From Pyrodictiaceae archaeon (GTDB taxonomy: Archaea; Thermoproteota; Thermoprotei_A; Sulfolobales; Pyrodictiaceae): DNA of 11,280 nucleotides. Positions 6,548 to 11,280 of this stretch are shown here, in pieces; position 1 is the stretch's first letter; each line of letters opens with the position of its first letter. Position numbers and translations under genes: made by a program. The DNA is taken from NCBI GenBank assembly GCA_026986935.1, contig JALSNP010000050.1:1-11280 (forward strand), written 5' to 3'. Under the pieces are notes generated by a model that searched no databases, was not told the origin of the DNA, and saw only the letters and a program-made list of their open reading frames with translations.

Positions 6548-6711
6548 TAACTTCCTCCCTCAGAACCCTAGCAGCGTACCTAATAGCTGCTAGCACATTC
6601 TCTCGTGCCCAGCAGTATCCTCTCGATAGCCTCGCTGAGCGCTATGCGGTCTAGGAAGTCGCGGTATAGAGTCTTGCCGCCGTCAACCTCTACTGTGACG
6701 GGGATCGTCAT
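6534..6711 (-). pseudogene. DUF433-like antitoxin with a frameshift
   Basis: ATG 6711 starts MTIPVTVEVDGGKTLYRDFL and runs to DRIALSEAIERILLG, but the frame ends at TAG 6582-6580. Shifting near 6596-6605 gives ENVLAAIRYAARVLREEVIV then KA and TAG 6536-6534. The latter segment matches the end of DUF433 antitoxins, which precede DUF5615 toxins in archaea and cyanobacteria. The N-terminal part is shorter than and unlike a full DUF433, so the assignment rests on the C-terminus and the neighbour. The restored frame overlaps the toxin TTG start by 14 bases. A TATA-like box lies about 20-27 bases upstream. Confidence 0.62.
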
Positions 6712-6730
6712 GTAGTTCACGGTCTTAGCA

Positions 6731-6738
6731 TTAAATAC
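6731..6738 (-). promoter_or_regulatory. TATA box of the DUF433/DUF5615 pair
   Basis: On the - strand GTATTTAA lies 20-27 bases before ATG 6711, implying a nearly leaderless message. The adjacent string ACATAATGCGA also occurs upstream of the vapB at 6134 (about 6153-6163), hinting at shared control or copied promoters. Confidence 0.45.
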
Positions 6739-6910
6739 ATAATGCGACTATATGTCTTTGTAAACGAATATGGGGAAAATACAAGTATTAAAGCAATGCG
6801 GTTTTAATGAAGTACATAGCGTACAAATATTGAAAGAAGTAAAATTAGAACATTCATCTTAAGACTTGACTTAAGCCAATAGTTAAAGATGTATATGAGA
6901 TGGTGGGAAA

Positions 6911-8089
6911 TTGAAGTTCTTTAGGAGTATTGCCGCCTACTTGGCCTATGTTTTTCTCTCCGGGTTATCGAGCTTGGCAACACCCTATCTTGTTGATAAA
7001 CTCTTTGCTGGCCAGATGTATCTTTACGGTGCACTCGTTTCTCTCGGGAACATGCTGCGCATACCGTTTAGGTTTATTAGTGCTCGTCTTATAGCCTCGA
7101 TGGGCATCTCCTCGACACTAGTGCTCGTAATCCTGTTTGCATCCCTTACCCGTGTATTACTGTGGCTGGCGTACGAGTGGGGTGATACGCTGGGCATAAT
7201 GATATTTGCTTTATCCATCATAATAGCTGCAGCCTATCGTGCTGCCCAGGGCTATGTCGTGCCTATAGCGCTCCGAAAACGCCGCTACTTCAAAACGTTT
7301 TGGTTCTTCACACTATCGTCTCTAGAATCCATGCTAATCGCTTTAGCACCGCTCATAGCCAGCCTAGTGCTCGTCCCTACACTAGGCAGGATTGACCTCC
7401 TCTTCCCCCTAACCGCAATCGCTCTCTTAACGCTACTTGTCCCTGCTTGGAAGATAGAAGGTGACGTAACAACTGCTAGAGAGAAGGCTAGTGTACGTGA
7501 ACTGCTACGGGTAGAGAAACCTCCCAGGGACTTGCTGCCGTTGATACTCGTTGTTGGGATAGACGTGTTTGCCTGGAGTACTTTCCTCCCGTACCTCTAC
7601 GTATACCTTGTCTCTAGAGGCTTCTCGGTGAACAGTGTAGCTCTAAGCATGGCGAGCTTCTACGCGCCCTCGGTTCTCCTTCCCCTAATAGGGCGGCTAC
7701 TCGATAGAATACACGGGGATCAGGCTAGGTTGTATATCGCGCTTCTAGCGTGCATACAGGTACTTGGCGTTCTTGGCCTAGCTGTATTAGAGTTCCAGCC
7801 ACAAGTATACATTATGACATTCGTTTTCATAGGATTTGCGACCACTATAACCTCGCCACTAATGCAGTCACTCCTTAACACGCTGACCAAGGAGAAGGGG
7901 GTAGAAGTATACGCAAATATACTAGCGTGGTGGAGAAACATCTCTACAATTGCTGGATTCGCTGGAAGCGTAGCGGGCGGAATCCTATTCTCAAAACAAA
8001 CCATATACCTGAAAACATGCATAGTATTACTAGTAATCGTATTCATAATCTACGCCACGTTATTATATATAGAGTATAAAATTTTCTAA
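6911..8089 (+). CDS. MFS-type multi-helix transporter
   Basis: A 392-aa protein with about 12 hydrophobic helices in two halves, separated by a charged loop near residues 185-210 (KIEGDVTTAREKASVRELLR region). This is the layout of major facilitator transporters. Short basic loops such as ALRKRRYFKT in the first half and GRLLDRIHG in the second fit the cytoplasmic loops between helices of MFS members. TTG 6911 is chosen because GGTGGG at 6902-6907 precedes it by three bases and the helices begin at once. No partner gene indicates substrate; drug or metabolite efflux is a common guess but unsupported. The frame is intact, in contrast to the broken TA genes just upstream. Confidence 0.8.
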   Translation: MKFFRSIAAYLAYVFLSGLSSLATPYLVDKLFAGQMYLYGALVSLGNMLRIPFRFISARLIASMGISSTLVLVILFASLTRVLLWLAYEWGDTLGIMIFALSIIIAAAYRAAQGYVVPIALRKRRYFKTFWFFTLSSLESMLIALAPLIASLVLVPTLGRIDLLFPLTAIALLTLLVPAWKIEGDVTTAREKASVRELLRVEKPPRDLLPLILVVGIDVFAWSTFLPYLYVYLVSRGFSVNSVALSMASFYAPSVLLPLIGRLLDRIHGDQARLYIALLACIQVLGVLGLAVLEFQPQVYIMTFVFIGFATTITSPLMQSLLNTLTKEKGVEVYANILAWWRNISTIAGFAGSVAGGILFSKQTIYLKTCIVLLVIVFIIYATLLYIEYKIF

Positions 8090-8272
8090 AAATTAATGAT
8101 TAGATTCATAAGCCCAACCGTCTACGTGAAGTAGGTGCTCAAGATTGCCAAGTGAAATAGCTATGATCATAGCAGCTTATTCAGTTTAAATTATTATAGT
8201 CTATTGCTCTTTACTTAAAGTTTATTATATTCCATATGTATATACGTATAGAGGAATAGCACGGGTAGGGAT

Positions 8273-8452
8273 TTGCTTGAGGAGGCTAAGCTTTATGTCA
8301 ATGAATTGGGTAGGAGTTTGGGCGATATAGTCGAAGGGTACTTTGAGTATCGAGACCCTGGAGCTACTAGACCAGGTCTGCCTAGGCGTATCAACGGGCA
8401 CCAGGTTGGGAATTGCTCTAAGAGAAACAACTTAGTATTACCGAGCACATGA
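8273..8452 (+). pseudogene. fragment of a ribbon-helix-helix-type antitoxin
   Basis: A 59-codon frame from TTG 8273 to TGA 8450-8452. It reads LLEEAKLYVNELGRSLGDIV then EGYFEYRDPG, close to the two helices of small RHH/DUF6364-like antitoxins (pattern LLEEAK.YA.ELG.SLSE.VE). The N-terminal DNA-binding strand is missing: upstream the frame meets TAG at 8249-8251 without a start. The C-terminal half looks unrelated. A TATA-like TATACGTATA lies at 8241-8250. It could be a truncated antitoxin whose toxin has gone. Family call is tentative. Confidence 0.4.
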
Positions 8453-8596
8453 GGAAGGCAGCGTGGAGGCTAATGATTAAGGCCATGAGCCGGAAGCCAC
8501 GGGATTCATGCGGGGCCGCCTAGGAGAGCTACGTGTTAGCGAGGCACGCTATGAAGACCTCCTCGGGGAAGTGGGTCAGCAGTACCCCTAGGCTAC
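8453..8596 (+). other. possible remnant coding sequence without a family
   Basis: Short frames follow the antitoxin fragment, including a 27-codon one from ATG 8508 to TAG 8591 (RVSEARYEDLLGEVGQQ). They may be scraps of the lost partner gene. Nothing in them is diagnostic. The preceding gap 8090-8272 is AT-rich and holds no recognised gene. Confidence 0.25.
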
Positions 8597-8686
8597 TGTC
8601 CCAGGTATCTAGATAATATGTATGAAAACTATACCTATCTGTCCTAAGACGCTATCAATTCCCAGAGCAATTGCTTATAGGTCTTG
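8597..8686 (+). repeat. flank repeated at 5219-5302
   Basis: This is the partner of the repeat before copy C, with the identical TATGAAAACTATACCTA at 8621-8637 and a looser match from about 8598 to the core. The two loci share this flank but not the genes on either side. Confidence 0.65.
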
Positions 8687-8736
8687 AGTCTTTGGAGCCG
8701 GAGGACCCCCGGGTTCAAACCTGCGGCGGTGCGCCA
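8687..8736 (+). repeat. tRNA-3'-half-like repeat, copy D
   Basis: This copy has the best-preserved T-loop, GGGTTCAAACC, preceded by CTTTGGAGCC and ending GGTGCGCCA. The T-stem is imperfect (CGGG/CCTG with a GT pair) and the acceptor side is changed. A TTATAG box lies at 8675-8680. It lies 102 bp beyond the vapC stop at 8839. Confidence 0.7.
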
Positions 8737-8838
8737 CTCAAACATCTCCATGAAGAGACTTAGCCGCTAGTTGCTAACCGGGGAGGGAAGGTTTACTCCC
8801 TTTGCTAAGGGATAATCATAGCTGATAGTCTCGAAAAG

Positions 8839-9273
8839 CTAGGGGACTACCTTAAGCCATGGAACCCGTTTAAAGTCCTCGTCAAGTGTTGCAATGGTAT
8901 TTATTCCATGGTGTTTGCATGTTAATGCAATTATGGAGTCTGCAGGCATAAGGCCATATTTTTCAATAATGTCAACTACCTCCTGCGGCTCTAGTGTTAT
9001 AGGTAAGGTTATGAACAATTTTAGTATTGGTTCTACATCGTTTCTGATTAGCTCAGTGAGTCTCTTATCCTTTTTAGCTAGTAGTTGCCTTATTCTTTTC
9101 GAGCTAATTCCAGTCGTAAGTCTGAGATAACCATGGATAACTTCATCTACTACAATAGCATTAATGTATCCAGTAATAATATGATTTTCAACGTCCTCAA
9201 TAATCCTATAAGCCTGCTCGTCTTGGCCTGCAAGAAAGGCTAGGATTATGCTAGAGTCCATGAATATCCTCAT
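8839..9273 (-). CDS. vapC: VapC-type PIN-domain RNase toxin
   Basis: An intact 144-aa PIN toxin. Acidic residues are D6 in RIFMDSSII, a Glu in IVVDEVIHGYL, the Asp in MPADSIIALTC and TLDEDF near the end. ATG 9273 lies inside the vapB gene with a 23-base overlap, so the two are translationally coupled. The last ~35 residues match the toxins at 2564 and 9814, ending PWLKVVP, while the middle is unique (KKDKRLTELIRNDVEPILKL). Codons are more AT-rich than those of the toxin at 2564. It would cleave a structured RNA when free of antitoxin; the target cannot be told from sequence. Confidence 0.88.
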   Translation of the reverse strand: MRIFMDSSIILAFLAGQDEQAYRIIEDVENHIITGYINAIVVDEVIHGYLRLTTGISSKRIRQLLAKKDKRLTELIRNDVEPILKLFITLPITLEPQEVVDIIEKYGLMPADSIIALTCKHHGINTIATLDEDFKRVPWLKVVP

Positions 9274-9475
9274 TCTCTATCTCCTCAAGGATTCTCAGGA
9301 ATTCGCTCTTCGTAAGTCCTGGCCTTCTCTTCTTCGCAATACCATAGAGCCTTTCGGTGAGAGAGCCCCTACTAACCTTCAAAATAATCTGCGCCTCCTC
9401 CCCTTCCTTCATATCTAGCGGTTCTAATGGCTTAAGAACGCCGTTCTCATATCTCACTTTGATAACCTTAGACAT
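9251..9475 (-). CDS. vapB: DUF104-family VapB antitoxin
   Basis: A 74-aa antitoxin starting MSKVIKVRYENGVLKPLEPL with DMKEGEEAQIILKVS, the DUF104 domain. A helical tail (LTKSEFLRILEEIENEDIHGL) should bind the toxin. ATG 9475 is chosen over TTG 9481 because the paralogues begin with SK right after the start. The tail contains GIAKKRRPGLTKSEFL, longer than in the other copies, and may give pair specificity. It overlaps the vapC at 9273 by 23 bases. The promoter is probably the TATA box at 9501-9508. Confidence 0.88.
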   Translation of the reverse strand: MSKVIKVRYENGVLKPLEPLDMKEGEEAQIILKVSRGSLTERLYGIAKKRRPGLTKSEFLRILEEIENEDIHGL

Positions 9476-9500
9476 TTTCAAGCACCCTTCAATTCAATAG

Positions 9501-9508
9501 ATATTATA
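9501..9508 (-). promoter_or_regulatory. TATA box of the vapBC operon at 9475
   Basis: On the - strand TATAATAT lies 26-33 bases before ATG 9475. The region beyond it (to about 9600) resembles the regions upstream of the vapBs at 3231 and 10462, including the AATTAG and TGTTTC-like strings. Confidence 0.5.
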
Positions 9509-9638
9509 TGCCTTAGCCAATTAGTCTTTTTGCTAGCTTTAGAGTGTTCCATATTATCAGTAAATAATATCCCTAGTGATAGCCATTTGTGGAGAATGTT
9601 TCGATGTTTTCATCCAGAGACATGGTTTTTATATCCCG

Positions 9639-9689
9639 AGTCCTCGGAGCCGCAGGGGCTCTAAGCTAGAAATCCCGGCGGGCCCGCCA
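9639..9689 (+). repeat. tRNA-3'-half-like repeat, copy E
   Basis: This copy reads CCTCGGAGCCGCAGGGG, an altered T-arm with a few extra bases, AATCCCGG and CGGGCCCGCCA, the best-preserved acceptor end. GGCGGGCCCGCC within it is a perfect 12-base palindrome. A TTTTTATAT box is just upstream (9626-9634). It lies between two vapBC modules, 124 bp beyond the vapC stop at 9814. Confidence 0.72.
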
Positions 9690-9813
9690 CAAACCCTCCA
9701 CGTAAAGCCTCTTCCCCCTTTGAAGAGTTGGGTCGCGACTCCGAGTTCAACCAGGAATCTAGTTTACTTCCTGCTTCACAAGGGGTAATCATGGTTGAAT
9801 ACTTCTTTAAGTG

Positions 9814-10326
9814 CTAGGGAGTTACTTTGAGCCAAGGCACTTGTTTAAAGTCCTCGTCAAAGGTTAGGATAGTGTCTATGCCATAGTGTCTTGCGGTTAT
9901 CGCGATTAGGGCATCTCCCGGTAGGAGGCTATACTTCCCTATGGTTTCTAGAATCTCTGTAAGACCGCCCTTATCTTCTAAAACAATTATTCCAAGTCTG
10001 TCTATCATCTCCTCAACGTCATTTATTACATCATTGAACTCATTCAGGCCATGTTTTCTTATATGTTCTCGTAGCTGGTCTAGCTTCCTTATTCCTAGCC
10101 TTCTCCAAGCCTCAAGCCGTATGAGCGTGAAAACCACCTCATCAACTATCCTGAGGGTTACCGCTAGGTCTCCTCTCTCAGCTAGCACTGATTTTACCTT
10201 AGAGGCGTAGGGTTCCACACGATGTAGGTAATACACGATGGAGTTAGCGTCTAGAGTATCACTGAGCCTCAGCCTCAGACATGAACTCGTCAAGCAACTC
10301 TTTCGGCGCTGGACCACGCCTCCCAT
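9814..10326 (-). CDS. vapC: VapC-type PIN toxin with a disturbed start
   Basis: The PIN domain runs from TLDANSIVYYLHRVEPYASK (first Asp) through RIVDEVVFTLIRLE and LLPGDALIAITARHYG to TFDEDFKQVPWLKVTP, with all acidic sites present. The expected start GTG 10262-10260 overlaps the vapB stop as GTGA. However, it reads GTG ATA CTC TAG, so one base seems lost before the LDAN motif. The continuous frame instead begins at ATG 10326, adding about 22 residues that are vapB DNA read in another frame; TTG 10288 is another option. The protein may be made inefficiently from such a start, or not at all. The domain body is otherwise intact and closely related to the toxin at 2564. Confidence 0.75.
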   Translation of the reverse strand: MGGVVQRRKSCLTSSCLRLRLSDTLDANSIVYYLHRVEPYASKVKSVLAERGDLAVTLRIVDEVVFTLIRLEAWRRLGIRKLDQLREHIRKHGLNEFNDVINDVEEMIDRLGIIVLEDKGGLTEILETIGKYSLLPGDALIAITARHYGIDTILTFDEDFKQVPWLKVTP

Positions 10327-10462
10327 AAAACTCCTCGACTAGCCTTCTCCTTTCCTCAACTCTCTCCACTCGGACTAGAACCTCCTCGCCCTCCCTTAGC
10401 TCTATGGGTTCCAGGAGCCTTAATACGCCCCTCTCATACCTAGCCTTAACAACCTTAGACAA
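10259..10462 (-). CDS. vapB: DUF104-family VapB antitoxin
   Basis: A 67-aa antitoxin, SKVVKARYERGVLRLLEPIE with LREGEEVLVRVE, and a helical tail (APKELLDEFMSEAEAQ) for the toxin. TTG 10462 is preferred to the ATG at 10492: the extra ten residues lie over the TATA box and have no counterpart in paralogues. It is closest in layout to the antitoxin at 3231, with the same TTG start and TATA spacing. The TGA stop overlaps the expected GTG start of vapC. The antitoxin is intact. Confidence 0.85.
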   Translation of the reverse strand: MSKVVKARYERGVLRLLEPIELREGEEVLVRVERVEERRRLVEEFYGRRGPAPKELLDEFMSEAEAQ

Positions 10463-10477
10463 GCCATACACCCGTGT

Positions 10478-10486
10478 TAAATATAG
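10478..10486 (-). promoter_or_regulatory. TATA box of the vapBC operon at 10462
   Basis: On the - strand CTATATTTAA is centred about 20 bases before TTG 10462, as at 3248-3256 before TTG 3231, implying leaderless transcription. The next ~130 bases (to about 10620) resemble 3270-3380, including AATTAGCCTTT, GTGTTTCC and TCATGGTTT. Confidence 0.6.
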
Positions 10487-10694
10487 CTTCACTTGTCAAT
10501 TAGCCTTTTCCCGGGTTAAGTGTTTCCGGGTTATCGGCAATAGAGCATTAGCTAGATGATCGCTGGGAGGAGCCCTCTTGTTCATGGTTTTGTTTGAAAC
10601 AGGGGCTTAGAGACTCCTTAGCCTCTGTAGACCTGCTCTAACATATGATACTATTAGTGTTCTTATACTGTACTGATGCATGGGGGATCGTTGG

Positions 10695-10705
10695 TTTTTA
10701 TAATA
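10695..10705 (+). promoter_or_regulatory. TATA box for the gene at 10725
   Basis: TTTTTATAATA lies 20-30 bases before TTG 10725, again suggesting a transcript that begins at or close to the start codon. Confidence 0.55.
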
Positions 10706-10724
10706 TTATTGGTAAAGGGATTGC

Positions 10725-11090
10725 TTGAATAGGGTAGAGATTTTGGCAAGGAACCATGTTGTTGTGAGGATATGGCATGGCAGGGTTCCTAGGGATAAGG
10801 CTGAGGCTTATAGGGATTTCTTGGTGAAGAGAGCGGTTCCCGACTACGAGTCGGTGGAGGGCAACCTTGGCGTCGAGATCCTCATGAGGGAGAACGGTGA
10901 CGTTGTAGACTTCTTGGTGCTCTCTTACTGGGAGAGCATAGACGCTATTAAGAGGTTCGCCGGAGAGGACTATGAAAGAGCAAAATACTATGACGAGGAC
11001 AAGGACTTCCTACTAGAGTTTGAGCCGAAGGTACAACACTATTACATGGTGTGGTCATCTAGGAGGCTTGGGGCAGAACAGCCCCGGTGA
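10725..11090 (+). CDS. antibiotic biosynthesis monooxygenase (ABM)-fold protein
   Basis: A 121-aa soluble protein. It opens with a strand (VVVRIWHGRV), a helix (DKAEAYRDFLVKRAVPDY), strands (LGVEILMRENGDVVDFLVLS) and a second helix after YWESIDAIKRFAGEDYERAK. This order is the dimeric alpha/beta barrel of ABM-like proteins, and YWESIDAIKRFAG is its typical hallmark. Members act as small cofactorless oxygenases or haem-related enzymes, but many have no known role, so no substrate is given. TTG 10725 fits the TATA box upstream. It is not linked to the TA operon, which runs the other way. The frame is intact. Confidence 0.7.
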   Translation: MNRVEILARNHVVVRIWHGRVPRDKAEAYRDFLVKRAVPDYESVEGNLGVEILMRENGDVVDFLVLSYWESIDAIKRFAGEDYERAKYYDEDKDFLLEFEPKVQHYYMVWSSRRLGAEQPR

Positions 11091-11280
11091 AGATCGACGA
11101 GTTGTAGGCGTTCTACTCGGCAAGAACCAATACCCCGTGTCTACACATGCTTTACCCCCTGGGTACCATAGCACTATTGTTCCAGAGAGGGGATCAATCA
11201 GCGGCAATACCCTTGTTCTCAGCTATTGCATGCCCCCTCTCGTACACCCCTATAGGCTTGTACTGCTCGTGATACTGCTA
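11091..11280. other. right-edge segment, coding status unclear
   Basis: One + frame (continuing at 11092) stays open to the window edge. It contains a possible ATG at 11230 followed by PPLVHPYRLVLLVILL, which might begin a membrane protein. No ribosome site or family feature supports it. The - strand frames here are broken by stops. Confidence 0.2.

Noticed and set aside
2382..9689. A CRISPR array made of the repeated cores
   Set aside because: Copies are 1-3.4 kb apart, diverged, and separated by genes, not by short uniform spacers.
9670..9690. The GC palindrome GGCGGGCCCGCC of copy E as an intrinsic terminator
   Set aside because: No T run follows on either strand, and the palindrome is explained by the tRNA-like acceptor end.
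11137..11280. A new + strand gene at the right edge
   Set aside because: The frame is open but has no ribosome site, clear start or recognisable motif; left as unclear.

Overview
The window looks like chromosomal DNA of a hyperthermophilic crenarchaeon, probably Desulfurococcales/Pyrodictiaceae-like. This is inferred from archaeal TATA boxes 20-30 bases before starts, many TTG/GTG starts (several apparently leaderless), GGTG/GGAGG ribosome sites, heavy use of ATA, AGG and CTA codons, and a dense set of archaeal toxin-antitoxin (TA) families. No tool was run; family names come from motif recognition.

Layout. 1-884: the C-terminal end of a P-loop ATPase followed by a 187-aa, Cys-rich, possibly TOPRIM-like partner. 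958-2172: a DUF401 membrane protein. 2382-6711: a TA region with an intact DUF104/PIN vapBC (2564-3231), a vapBC with a frameshifted toxin (3708-4267), a UPF0175 antitoxin with a wrecked DUF3368 toxin (4500-5145), a vapBC with frameshifts in both genes (5524-6134), and a broken DUF433/DUF5615 pair (6239-6711). 6911-8089: an MFS-type transporter. 8273-10462: a fragment of a ribbon-helix-helix-like antitoxin, an intact vapBC (8839-9475) and a vapBC whose toxin has lost its expected start (9814-10462). 10725-11090: an antibiotic-biosynthesis-monooxygenase-fold protein.

The main unusual feature is a family of five ~50-bp elements, all on the + strand (2382, 3392, 5303, 8687, 9639). They read like the 3' half of a tRNA, from the anticodon loop to CCA, and most resemble archaeal tRNA-Arg; none has a 5' half. 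Three lie 100-130 bp beyond the 3' end of a vapC gene, and two also lie about 160 bp upstream of a vapB. The result is a tandem [tRNA-like core - vapC - vapB] unit with a period of about 1 kb. These may be attachment-site scars of repeated integration at a tRNA gene, units copied together by recombination, or small tRNA-like RNAs related to VapC action. The sequence alone does not decide between these.

In the intact modules the antitoxin gene comes first and overlaps the toxin gene by 4-23 bases, as expected for translationally coupled, autoregulated type II TA operons. The middle of the island (3891-6711) is decayed, while the flanking transporter genes and the outer vapBC modules are mostly intact. 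This suggests a TA accumulation and turnover site rather than uniformly poor sequence.
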